NCBI GenBank assembly: GCA_021108055.1
Contig: JAIORR010000315.1
Coordinates: 1 to 12,115, forward strand
Reading direction: 5' to 3'
Length of the DNA: 12,115 nucleotides
DNA from: Candidatus Cloacimonadota bacterium
Lineage (GTDB): Bacteria > Cloacimonadota > Cloacimonadia > Cloacimonadales > TCS61
Below are positions 1 to 7,454 of the stretch, in pieces. Under the pieces are notes generated by a model. That model ran no database searches and was not told the origin of the DNA. It saw only the letters and a program-made list of their open reading frames with translations. The position numbers and the translations under genes were made by a program. The stretch's first letter is position 1. Every line of letters starts with the position of its first letter.

Positions 1-2108
1 TTATTTCCGGCAGAATCATCTATAGTATGGTCTTCATAAATTACGTATGCTCCGCTGGCTGGAACGACATCAATATCAGCTTTTACAGGCTCATGATTTT
101 GTCTTGTAATTACCAGTTTTGCTGTTCCCTGATCAGTGAAAGGCATAAATTCGAGGTCTGCTGTTCCTGTCTCATCGATGAGAACGGTTCCATAGATTAT
201 ACCATCCATTGTAAGTGCAGCATAAGAATATGGTTCAGCACTGATCTGGATAGTGTTTGTTCCCAGAAGTATAACATTAGGATATGTTACAGTGTTTATT
301 GCGGGTACTCCAAGATAAGCCTCCAGAGATGGATCTCCCATGATGGAATAAATTTCCCAATAATAATTAATAGATCCATTACCTTCCGTAACTGCAAGGT
401 TTCCCTGGAAGATCATTCCTCCCGTTGTTGTATGCCAGTTTTCAAAAGGTTCACCGTGATCATGGAATAAACCATCATAAACACCGAGACCGGTTCCTGC
501 ATAAGTTGGATTTGATGTAACAGTGCCAGCTCCAACACCCCACCAGTAATCTTCATCCCAATAAGTGCTGTTGGTTCCGCCGATATAACCGATTGCTCCT
601 TTGTTCTCTGCTCTCAGCCAGGCTTCTCCGAAACAGGTTGTAACTTCAAATTTATTGGTCAGGCAGCAATTTCCTACAGCAAGACAATATTTATGCTCAT
701 TCTGCAGACCGTTAATATTTGCAATGGTAAATTCAGGGTTACACCATTCAGTCGAACCGCCATGAGCTGTATAATTTATGTAACTTACGCCATCACTGAC
801 GTTCTGGACAATATTTGCAGCATTGCTGCCGGATTGTGGATACAAGTAAGTATGGGAAAGAATTCCATGATCTGCGTTGAAATAATTTGAAGTTCCATAA
901 TTTATCTGTCCGTTTCCGTGTGTACTTCCGTGCCAGGAATCCATTCCGGCGATCATTACGACTTCTCCGAGAAAAGAAGGATCCGGCATCTCAAATTTTT
1001 CATATTCCAGTGTTTTATCTATCTGAGGCTGCAATTGAGTTGTATTATTGGCAGAGAATCTTCCATAATACATTTCGGGAACATAATTTCCTCCATCCAG
1101 ACGTACATAATTAAGATCGGTAATATGACTACCGGTGCTTCCGTTCCAGGCAGGTATCTGTGCTACATCACCAACGAATAGAACGAAAGACGGAGCTGGA
1201 TTTTCTATAGTTGCGGCATTATAAATGCTTTGGATATAATTCTTGATAGAAGTAGTAGTATAGCCAACCGGAGGATCATCTGTATAGGATTCGATCACTA
1301 AAAATCCCATTTCTGTTTTCCATTCTATGAACGGTTGAAGCTGGGCTTCAAACATTCGATCGGAAATAATTAAATAGCTTACAGGATAACGTGTCAGATC
1401 ATCCCGACTTCTAATATTTGTATAATTGAATATTGATTTTTGATAGAGAGATTCAAAATATAAAGAGAAAGTTTTTTCTCTAAGTGCAATTGTTTCATCC
1501 AAGTTTCCACCGGTAAAATCAATTTGAGCAGTTACATTATTATAAACCTGAATCTTTTTTGTTACCGGGTTGTATCTGATCGGTTCGAAAGTTAGAACGA
1601 AAAGTCTTACACCTCTCATGATACCGATTTCTTCTACCGAGATCAATTCATTATCTGTAAAGCTGTTTATGGAGTAAACTTTCGGATCATATTTGAATTC
1701 GATCTGTGCAGGATCGGCACTTTTGGGCACGGGAAGTTGAGCAGGTATAACGGGATATAATATCCCATATTCTTCCAGAGAGTATTCAGTGACTTCAAAA
1801 TTTTCCGTAGAAATCCTGATACTTGCACCTAATGGAACCGAGATGATCTTTCTCTGGATAGGTAACCTGGGTGTTCCTAAATTATTGGAATAAGTATAAC
1901 CGGGAATGTTGATTTGGGAAAAGTAACCTTCATTAGTATTGACATCGAATGAGTTGATACTGGAAAATTTATAATTTACCTTTATCCCAACTTCACTGTT
2001 TTCAACTAATTTTGTATCTGTTACATTATAATTCAGTTCTATCGACTGCATTGCAGATAAAACAACTGTGAAACAGAACAAAGCAAAAATAATTACATTT
2101 TTTTTCAT
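1..2108 (-). CDS. Secreted C25 (gingipain-family) cysteine protease, 3' end off the window
   Basis: The frame is open from an ATG at 2108-2106 to the left edge: 702 residues with no stop, so the C-terminus is missing. An AGGAG ribosome binding site lies just upstream (about 2118-2122). Residues 1-20 form a signal peptide (MKKNVIIFALFCFTVVLSA). Residues ~25-215 resemble the C25 propeptide. The catalytic domain spans ~240-592, starting near RYPVSYLIISD and ending at the family's IMGDPSL motif. The putative catalytic His is H449 in YTAHGGSTEW and the nucleophile is C481 in GNCCLTNKFE. The H-to-C spacing of 32 is close to that of gingipain R, and C481 rather than C482 aligns when counted from the downstream CFGEAWL motif. 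An Ig-like beta domain follows (~598-690). C25 proteases are exported endopeptidases, often surface-attached through a C-terminal sorting domain; any such domain would lie off the window. The family call is firm; the substrate is unknown. Confidence 0.93.
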   Translation of the reverse strand, partial: MKKNVIIFALFCFTVVLSAMQSIELNYNVTDTKLVENSEVGIKVNYKFSSINSFDVNTNEGYFSQINIPGYTYSNNLGTPRLPIQRKIISVPLGASIRISTENFEVTEYSLEEYGILYPVIPAQLPVPKSADPAQIEFKYDPKVYSINSFTDNELISVEEIGIMRGVRLFVLTFEPIRYNPVTKKIQVYNNVTAQIDFTGGNLDETIALREKTFSLYFESLYQKSIFNYTNIRSRDDLTRYPVSYLIISDRMFEAQLQPFIEWKTEMGFLVIESYTDDPPVGYTTTSIKNYIQSIYNAATIENPAPSFVLFVGDVAQIPAWNGSTGSHITDLNYVRLDGGNYVPEMYYGRFSANNTTQLQPQIDKTLEYEKFEMPDPSFLGEVVMIAGMDSWHGSTHGNGQINYGTSNYFNADHGILSHTYLYPQSGSNAANIVQNVSDGVSYINYTAHGGSTEWCNPEFTIANINGLQNEHKYCLAVGNCCLTNKFEVTTCFGEAWLRAENKGAIGYIGGTNSTYWDEDYWWGVGAGTVTSNPTYAGTGLGVYDGLFHDHGEPFENWHTTTGGMIFQGNLAVTEGNGSINYYWEIYSIMGDPSLEAYLGVPAINTVTYPNVILLGTNTIQISAEPYSYAALTMDGIIYGTVLIDETGTADLEFMPFTDQGTAKLVITRQNHEPVKADIDVVPASGAYVIYEDHTIDDSAGN

Positions 2109-2216
2109 CTTATATCTCCTGACAATTTTTAATCAATATCTCTCTTGCAAAAAAGAGACCAGAATGAATTTTTATTTTATTTTTTTCAGTGAACAAATTG
2201 TAATCAGATAAAAAAA

Positions 2217-2247
2217 TTGACAAAAAATCGTTTGCTTAGAATATAAA
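2217..2247 (+). promoter_or_regulatory. Candidate sigma-70-like promoter for the 2266 gene
   Basis: A perfect TTGACA box lies at 2217-2222. A TATAAA box follows at 2242-2247 with a 19-base gap, or a weaker AATATA at 2240-2245 with the ideal 17-base gap. An AGGAG ribosome binding site (about 2257-2261) and the ATG at 2266 follow directly, so the leader would be very short. The site sits in the 157-base divergent space between the C25 protease and the plus-strand run. AT-rich DNA yields such boxes by chance, and the promoter consensus of this organism is unknown. Confidence 0.35.
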
Positions 2248-2265
2248 AACAGATTTGGAGGAGAT

Positions 2266-2604
2266 ATGGATAAAAAAACGTTTTTCGAGAATATCAGAAG
2301 AGAAGCAAACGTAGCATTATCAAAGGTTTTTGATAAAGTAGAGGAAGTTAGTAAAACATCAGCGTTAAAGCTGAAAATAAGCAGCTTGAAAGGAAAGATA
2401 AAGGACAGCAAAACCGAGATAGGGGAATTTATTTATAATGATCAGAAAAAATTTAAAGATTATCCGGAAATAGTTGAGATCTTGAAAAAGATAAAAAATA
2501 TGGAAAAAGAGATCGAACTGAAGAAAGAACAAATTTCCGAGATAAAAGAAAAAGAGGAAACAGAAAAAGCTAAGGAAGAAGAAACCAACTCTTTCACATT
2601 ATAA
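2266..2604 (+). CDS. Small Lys/Glu-rich coiled-coil protein of unknown function
   Basis: The protein has 112 residues, is highly charged, and has no signal peptide or membrane segment. AGGAG lies about 4 bases before the ATG (GGAGGAGATATGG), which supports this start. Residues 1-35 look like an amphipathic helix (FFENIRREANVALSKVFDKV). Residues 36-55 carry the pattern LKISSLKGKIKDSKTEIGEF, followed by a Tyr-Asn-Asp segment. Residues 66-105 are a Lys/Glu coiled coil. This pattern of an amphipathic helix, a 'LK.EI..LK..IG..VY' segment and a coiled coil recurs in small uncharacterised bacterial proteins with no assigned function. It precedes ruvX by 49 bases on the same strand and may share its transcript. 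It is probably a real gene, because the ribosome binding site and codon use match its neighbours, but no role can be assigned. Confidence 0.75.
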   Translation: MDKKTFFENIRREANVALSKVFDKVEEVSKTSALKLKISSLKGKIKDSKTEIGEFIYNDQKKFKDYPEIVEILKKIKNMEKEIELKKEQISEIKEKEETEKAKEEETNSFTL

Positions 2605-2653
2605 TTAAACAAAATTTTCAGCTTGTCCACTTTGTTTACAGGTTCTTAATTAT

Positions 2654-3070
2654 ATGCATTTATATCGAATAATGTGTATCGATCACGGAGAAACGCGGAT
2701 CGGAATTGCTCTCAGTGATCCGCTTCAGATCATATCGCGGCCATATAAAGTGATTTCCAATACAAACGATAATACTTTAGCTGAAATAAAGAAAATTATT
2801 GAAAAAGAAAACGTAGGGAAAATAGTTGTAGGATTACCTGTGAATTTTGAGGGTGAAGACACAATAAGAACCGGAGAAGTCAGAGAGTTCGTAGAAAGAT
2901 TAAAAAAAAAAATCTCTATTCCTGTTATCTTTTGGGATGAACGATACTCTACTGTGGAAGCAAATGAAATTTTAAAAAAAAAAAAATATAGTATAAAAGA
3001 AAGTAAAAGTGTTATAGATAAGGTGGCAGCATCAATTATTTTAAGAGATTATTTAGATAGCATAAAATGA
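2654..3070 (+). CDS. ruvX: RuvX/YqgF family RNase H-fold nuclease
   Basis: The 138 residues are the usual length for RuvX/YqgF, an RNase H-like nuclease linked to pre-16S rRNA 5' processing and, by homology, to Holliday junction resolution. It is normally cytoplasmic. Visible motifs are RIMCIDHGETRIGIALSDP (residues 5-23) with acidic D10, VVGLPVNFEG (58-67), FWDERYSTVEA (93-103) and IDKVAASIILRDYL (121-134) with D122. The family usually begins just before a conserved 'RIM-GLD-G' strand, so the ATG at 2654 is preferred over the internal ATG at 2672, which would remove that strand. Its ribosome binding site is weak (AGG about 12 bases upstream). The stop overlaps the mltG start as ATGA, implying translational coupling. 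Two long poly-A runs lie inside the gene (11 A at 2902-2912, 13 A at 2974-2986). Confidence 0.93.
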   Translation: MHLYRIMCIDHGETRIGIALSDPLQIISRPYKVISNTNDNTLAEIKKIIEKENVGKIVVGLPVNFEGEDTIRTGEVREFVERLKKKISIPVIFWDERYSTVEANEILKKKKYSIKESKSVIDKVAASIILRDYLDSIK

Positions 3071-4065
3071 AGTTATTCATAAAGATTGCAGCGATTTTCG
3101 GGATTTTGGTCATTCTTCTTAGTTCATACTTTATTTTTGTTTTTTCCCAACCTATAAAAGTAAAGGAAGTTGTCTTTGAAATCCGCAAGGGAGAACCTGC
3201 TCGATCTATTGCAAGAAAGCTATATGATAAGAAAATAATACGCAGTAAAAGCGTTTTTTATTTATATATTAAAGGCAAGAAATACGAAAACAAATTAAGC
3301 TACGGGAAATATTTATTTTCAGGGAAACTCTCTATGACCGATATTATCGAGAAGGTCAATTTGGGAAAAGTTATGCTTCGCAAAATAACAGTACCGGAGG
3401 GTTTAACGGTAAAGCGAACAAGCAGGTTGCTTGCCCGGAATGATTTTGGTGAATATGAAAAATATTTGTCTATTTGTAATGATTCTACTTTTGCCAAGAA
3501 GTTAACAGGTTTTTCAATTCCCAGTCTGGAAGGGTTTTTATATCCGGAAACATATTACTTTCCGGAAGATGTAAGCGAGGAATTTGTTATTTCGCACCTC
3601 GTTAAAGAATTTTTTAATCAAACTTCGAACATAGATTTTATTCCAAATAAGAAACTTGATTTTTATGATATAATAACTCTGGCTTCTATAGTAGAAAGAG
3701 AAGCACGCATTGAAGATGAAAAGCCCACGATCGCCAGCGTGTATGTGAATAGAATTAATTATAATTATAAGCTTCAGGCAGATCCCACTATTGCGTATTT
3801 CCTGGAACAATCCGGTAAAACCAGGAAGAAAATATATTACAGGGATTTGAGGATAGATTCTCCTTATAATACATACAAGTATTATGGTCTTCCACCAACC
3901 CCGATATGCAATCCTTCCGTCAGTTCGATAGAAGCAGTTTTAAATCCCGAAGAAACCGACTATTTTTTCTTTTTTGCAAATGGGACAGGAAGGCACGAAT
4001 TCACAAGGACTTATGACCAGCATATAAACAAACAGAATCTTATGAAGAACGGAAATGGAAAATAA
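3067..4065 (+). CDS. mltG: MltG (YceG-like) endolytic murein transglycosylase
   Basis: MltG cleaves nascent peptidoglycan in the periplasm and is thought to set glycan strand length by releasing strands from the membrane. The 332 residues match the family. A single N-terminal membrane anchor spans residues 5-27, and a LysM-like segment lies at ~35-90. The YceG domain has EGFLYPETYYF (155-165), LASIVEREA (205-213), LQADPT (236-241) and GLPPTPICNPSVSSIEAVLNP (274-294). E210 in LASIVE aligns with the catalytic glutamate of the E. coli enzyme. The ATG overlaps the ruvX stop by four bases, and its own 3' end overlaps the antiporter gene by 11 bases. Pairing of ruvX with mltG is common in bacteria. 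No key residue is missing. Confidence 0.95.
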   Translation: MKLFIKIAAIFGILVILLSSYFIFVFSQPIKVKEVVFEIRKGEPARSIARKLYDKKIIRSKSVFYLYIKGKKYENKLSYGKYLFSGKLSMTDIIEKVNLGKVMLRKITVPEGLTVKRTSRLLARNDFGEYEKYLSICNDSTFAKKLTGFSIPSLEGFLYPETYYFPEDVSEEFVISHLVKEFFNQTSNIDFIPNKKLDFYDIITLASIVEREARIEDEKPTIASVYVNRINYNYKLQADPTIAYFLEQSGKTRKKIYYRDLRIDSPYNTYKYYGLPPTPICNPSVSSIEAVLNPEETDYFFFFANGTGRHEFTRTYDQHINKQNLMKNGNGK

Positions 4066-5227
4066 CATTCTCCTGCATCTTGCCATAATCATATTTTTTT
4101 CGAAAATATTAACTGCAATATCCAGAAAACTGAAACAACCGCCCGTTGTCGGAATGCTGGTTCTTGGAATAGTTCTTGGTCCTACGGTTCTTCATTTTAT
4201 CGAGCCGGATGAAGTGATAAACTGGATAGCAAAGATCGGTGTGCTTTTTCTTCTTTTTGAAGCTGGTCTGGAAACAAATATAAAAAAAATTAAGGAAGAT
4301 TCACGTCAGGCGATCCTGCCGGCTGCAGGCGGTATTATTCTTCCTTTTGTATCGGGTTTCTTTCTTTCATATCTTTTAACTTCAAATATTGCACAGGCAC
4401 TGGTGGTGGGAGTGATATTTACTGCCACAAGCGTAAGTGTGAGTGTGATGACGCTTATCGATCTTGGAAAACTCAAAGGTCTGGAAGGAAGATGCATTGT
4501 TAATGCCGCAATTATTGATGACATCGTTGGCATTATTCTTTTAACGTTCATTTTCGGATTAACAACCGGAGAAGGCAGCACGATTACATTTTCCATTATA
4601 AAGATCGTCTCTTTCTTTGTAATCGCTTTTCTTTTCGGAATGTTCATTTTGCAGCCTTTCTTTTTGAATCTTAAGAAAATATTATTAGATAATGTAGTCG
4701 TTTCCCTGGCGATATCTGCTGTGTTTCTATATGCGTGGGTTGCGGAAATGACAGGTCTGGCAGCTATTACCGGAGCGTATTTTGCAGGATTGTTCATGGG
4801 ACAGACGCATCATAAACATGCAGTTCAAACCGGAATAACAAATATCGGGAAATCTTTTTTCGTCGATGTGTTCTTTGTTAATATCGGTTTGGGATTTAAT
4901 CTTTTTGATATCAAAACAGAACCGTTATTTCTTCTGGGATTCGTACTACTCGCCATTTTCACGAAAGCAATTGGCAGCGGGGTCGGTGCACGTTTGACTA
5001 ATTTTGATTTTATCCGTTCTTTCCGGATCGGAACCGGAATGATGCCCAGAGGAGAGGTAGCGTTGATAGTTGCAAATATGGCTCTGGTGAAAGGTCTGAT
5101 CTCTACTGATATACTTTCTGCAACGATCATGATGGTTATTGTATCTGCACTTGTAACTCCATTGCTATTGAAATTCGGGTTTACAAAAATGAAATTGGAA
5201 AGTTTTTCAAAGGAAGAAAAAAAATAA
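4055..5227 (+). CDS. CPA2-family Na+(K+)/H+ antiporter, NapA type
   Basis: This 390-residue inner-membrane protein has about 12-13 hydrophobic segments and exchanges protons for Na+ or K+. The N-terminus (MENNILLHLAIIIFFSKIL) is typical of the family, which supports this start despite the overlap with mltG and a weak GAAGAACGG ribosome binding site. ATSVSVSV (124-131) is the unwound helix-4 motif. AAIIDDIVGI carries the ion-binding pair D155-D156, and K304 lies in FTKAIGSG. In Thermus NapA the equivalents are the Asp pair 156/157 and K305. The DD pair, rather than ND, points to electrogenic CPA2 exchange. GMMPRGEVALI (328-338) carries R332 and E334. A His cluster (THHKH, 251-255) sits in a loop. 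There is no C-terminal RCK or TrkA domain, so regulation may come from the EIIA/PII-like protein encoded 95 bases downstream. Na+ versus K+ preference cannot be read from the sequence. Confidence 0.93.
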   Translation: MENNILLHLAIIIFFSKILTAISRKLKQPPVVGMLVLGIVLGPTVLHFIEPDEVINWIAKIGVLFLLFEAGLETNIKKIKEDSRQAILPAAGGIILPFVSGFFLSYLLTSNIAQALVVGVIFTATSVSVSVMTLIDLGKLKGLEGRCIVNAAIIDDIVGIILLTFIFGLTTGEGSTITFSIIKIVSFFVIAFLFGMFILQPFFLNLKKILLDNVVVSLAISAVFLYAWVAEMTGLAAITGAYFAGLFMGQTHHKHAVQTGITNIGKSFFVDVFFVNIGLGFNLFDIKTEPLFLLGFVLLAIFTKAIGSGVGARLTNFDFIRSFRIGTGMMPRGEVALIVANMALVKGLISTDILSATIMMVIVSALVTPLLLKFGFTKMKLESFSKEEKK

Positions 5228-5322
5228 ATATATGGATGAAAAATATTGTGTTTGTTTTATAAAGGAGAAGTAATCAGAATTAGTAATTTAATTCTAAATT
5301 TTATCCTTGTTAGGAGAAAGTT

Positions 5323-6147
5323 ATGTGGAAAAAGATAATTGATAAGAACCTGATAGTAATAAATCCGGATGTTACAACTAAAAGGGAACTCTTCGAAGGG
5401 ATGGTCAATCATGTTTATAATCACGATTATATATTGAATCAGAAAAAATTTCTGAAAGCTTTGAATGATCGCGAAGAAATGGCAAATACAGAATTGATGC
5501 AGGGAATTGCACTTCCACATGCCAGAAGCAAGGTGGTAGAAAAACTCTTTATGTGCATAATTATCCGGAAAGAAGGGATCGAATATGACAATTCGGAAAT
5601 GGGAAAGGCAAAGATCATTTTCTTTTTCGGCTGTTCGGAAGAACAGAACAAAGAATATCTTCAACTGCTGGCACAGGCAAATCGTCTCTTGAGAAAACCC
5701 GGATTTAGAAAAGGTCTTTTAGAAGCAGGTAGTGTTGATGAGGTTGCAAAGGTACTCGAAGAATTTGATGATGAAGAAATAGAAACAGGTGAGCATAAGA
5801 ATCACCTGATGATCCTTACTTTGAATGAACATAACGAAGCTGCCGATGTAATGAATGCGATGGTTGAACTTGGCATTACAAATGCTTCCATTATCGATGC
5901 AACTTCTATGGCAAGAAAGCTTGCTTATGAACTTCCTGTTTTTGCCGGACTCAGCTATATGGCTCAGGGAAAATCAAAACGTTCGACAATCATTCTGGCT
6001 CATATAGAAAGCAGGGATTTAGCATATAAACTTTCACAACTCTTAAAGGAGAATGGGATCGATCTCGATAAAAAAGGTGTTGGTTTTATTCAGATTATCG
6101 AAGTAGCGGATATCATCGGTAACTACGAAGAAGATATAGAATTATAG
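5323..6147 (+). CDS. PTS EIIA (fructose/mannitol-type) domain fused to a PII-like domain
   Basis: The 274 residues form two modules. Residues 1-150 are a PTS EIIA-2 type domain with the active-site motif MQGIALPHAR and phospho-acceptor histidine H66, preceded by the usual helix KALNDREEMANTEL. Residues 160-266 look like a ferredoxin-like PII fold: strand HLMILTL, a helix, strand NASIIDATSM, a long T-loop-like stretch (~195-220), strand STIILAHIE, helix RDLAYKLSQLLKENG and strand GVGFIQIIEVADIIG. PII-like proteins bind adenine nucleotides, 2-oxoglutarate or cyclic nucleotides; the ligand here is unknown. No EI, HPr or sugar permease gene is nearby, so a regulatory role is more likely than sugar uptake. 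AGGAG at about 5312-5316 supports the ATG. Its place right after the antiporter suggests it controls that transporter; EIIA domains tied to CPA antiporters are known elsewhere. EIIA is confident, PII-like moderate. Confidence 0.85.
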   Translation: MWKKIIDKNLIVINPDVTTKRELFEGMVNHVYNHDYILNQKKFLKALNDREEMANTELMQGIALPHARSKVVEKLFMCIIIRKEGIEYDNSEMGKAKIIFFFGCSEEQNKEYLQLLAQANRLLRKPGFRKGLLEAGSVDEVAKVLEEFDDEEIETGEHKNHLMILTLNEHNEAADVMNAMVELGITNASIIDATSMARKLAYELPVFAGLSYMAQGKSKRSTIILAHIESRDLAYKLSQLLKENGIDLDKKGVGFIQIIEVADIIGNYEEDIEL

Positions 6148-6280
6148 TTTCATATTAAATAAAATATCGTGATCTATCAACCGAGCGAGTTGAATAGTTG
6201 CCCGTTCGGCGGAGAAATTTAGATAACTTTTTTCTTGACGACGTAATTTGAAATTTAGATTTCTTGTCACAGGAGTCTTA

Positions 6281-7441
6281 ATGAAGAAGCTATTTATTGT
6301 AATATTCATTATGACCTGTATTTTTTTATGGTCTTCTGAATACAAGATTCACCTTAGCTGGGATGAATTTGAAGGCGAGTGCAACGGGTTTATGAGTGGT
6401 TCTATAGGGAAAGAACATGCATTTGTAAGCGGCGGTGGACCAGAAAAAGTTCTGGATGGTAAATTGATTTCTGTAGGAGAAGGTTTTTCCACAGAAGCTC
6501 AACAGGTCTTCGAGTTAAATGCCGACGATGGATATTTCACATTCTGGATAAAAGATAAATTTGCTGATGATGACATGAATTGCGATCCGACCCTTATTGC
6601 ACGTTCCAAACCCATGATATCGATCTTCAAAGGAAAAAACCTGATCGATCTTATTAAAGTTCCGGAAGGTGCAGGACTTGCCTGCAAAGTTTTTACACTC
6701 GATGCTTTTTCCGGGGAAGTAGATAGGGAAATCCGATATTATCCGAAATCCAGGATAATCGTAGGAAAAGTGGTTAATGCAGTTACGGGAGAACCTCTTG
6801 CAGATGCTGCCATCAGTATTGTAGATTATATGAATGACAGCAAATATGAGACTACAGGTGAGACGGGCATATTTGTATTTGATGTAGAGATCGGGCAATA
6901 TACTCTAAATATTTCCAGGGAAGGTTTCATTGGAACTTCTTTTATAGCAAGGATGGGAGCAGACGAAACACCGCGTGAAGTTATCTGTGCATTATCACCG
7001 GAGATCAAAGAATTCCGGATAGTTCTGACATGGGGAAGTAGACCGCGCGATCTGGATGCACACCTCAGTGGTCCGAATCCTGATGGCGGAGATTTTCATA
7101 TCTGGTACAGAAATAAAATCCTGATTGGTGGAAAAGATTTCTTGGATAAAGACGATACGGATAAATATGGACCCGAAACAATAACGATTTATAAACCTGC
7201 GATCGGTGAATACTATTACTCTGTGTATGATTATTCCAATAAAAAAAAGAAACGAAGTAAACATCTTTCAAGAAGTAATGCATTGGTTCAAGTGTATGGG
7301 AAAAATAAATTACTTGCCAAATTTGAAGTTCCAGAAAATTTGAAAGGGAATTGTTGGCATGTTTTTAAAATAGATGAAAATCACGAAATTATTCCAATAG
7401 ATACTATTGATTTCGTGAAGAGCGAAAGAGATATTCAATAA
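6281..7441 (+). CDS. Secreted YfaP-type protein with carboxypeptidase-regulatory-like domain
   Basis: The 386-residue protein is probably periplasmic or surface-exposed. The ATG at 6281 is chosen because AGGAG lies at 6271-6275 and a signal peptide (residues 1-18, MKKLFIVIFIMTCIFLWS) starts there. A TTG at 6248 in the same frame would add 11 residues and spoil that signal. Residues ~21-150 are a beta-rich module beginning YKIHLSW. Residues 158-238 are a carboxypeptidase-regulatory-like beta-sandwich (IIVGKVVNAVTGEPLADAAI). Residues 245-372 are a YfaP/COG4676-like domain with the motif RIVLTWGSRPRDLDAHLSGP. The first and last modules look like a duplication. Upstream, 6148-6280 holds a weak hairpin (CCGAGCG 6181-6187 with CGTTCGG 6203-6209) and a TTGACG at 6235-6240 without a well-spaced -10 box. 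It ends 13 bases before the lipoprotein gene, so the two probably form an operon. Molecular function is unknown. Confidence 0.82.
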   Translation: MKKLFIVIFIMTCIFLWSSEYKIHLSWDEFEGECNGFMSGSIGKEHAFVSGGGPEKVLDGKLISVGEGFSTEAQQVFELNADDGYFTFWIKDKFADDDMNCDPTLIARSKPMISIFKGKNLIDLIKVPEGAGLACKVFTLDAFSGEVDREIRYYPKSRIIVGKVVNAVTGEPLADAAISIVDYMNDSKYETTGETGIFVFDVEIGQYTLNISREGFIGTSFIARMGADETPREVICALSPEIKEFRIVLTWGSRPRDLDAHLSGPNPDGGDFHIWYRNKILIGGKDFLDKDDTDKYGPETITIYKPAIGEYYYSVYDYSNKKKKRSKHLSRSNALVQVYGKNKLLAKFEVPENLKGNCWHVFKIDENHEIIPIDTIDFVKSERDIQ

Positions 7442-7454
7442 AAAAGGAGGAAGT

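Noticed and set aside
27..470. Plus-strand open frame and several others (693-890, 887-1114, 918-1181) across the left end
   Set aside because: They lie opposite the C25 protease, whose minus-strand frame is open for 702 codons with clear catalytic motifs; the translations are Cys/Ser-rich and resemble no protein family.
2141..2158. Short hairpin TCTCTT/AAGAGA upstream of the C25 protease
   Set aside because: A 6-bp stem of low stability in an AT-rich leader, with no terminator or operator context.
5232..5273. Tiny 13-codon frame (MDEKYCVCFIKEK) after the antiporter, with AAGGAAGAAA upstream
   Set aside because: It is too short to separate from chance; it has no attenuator structure or codon pattern of a leader peptide. 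An extra AAAGGAG at 5261-5267 within it has no start codon after it.
6248..6280. TTG start giving a longer YfaP-type protein
   Set aside because: The ATG at 6281 has AGGAG at a good distance and begins a proper signal peptide; the extension would put a non-signal segment ahead of it.
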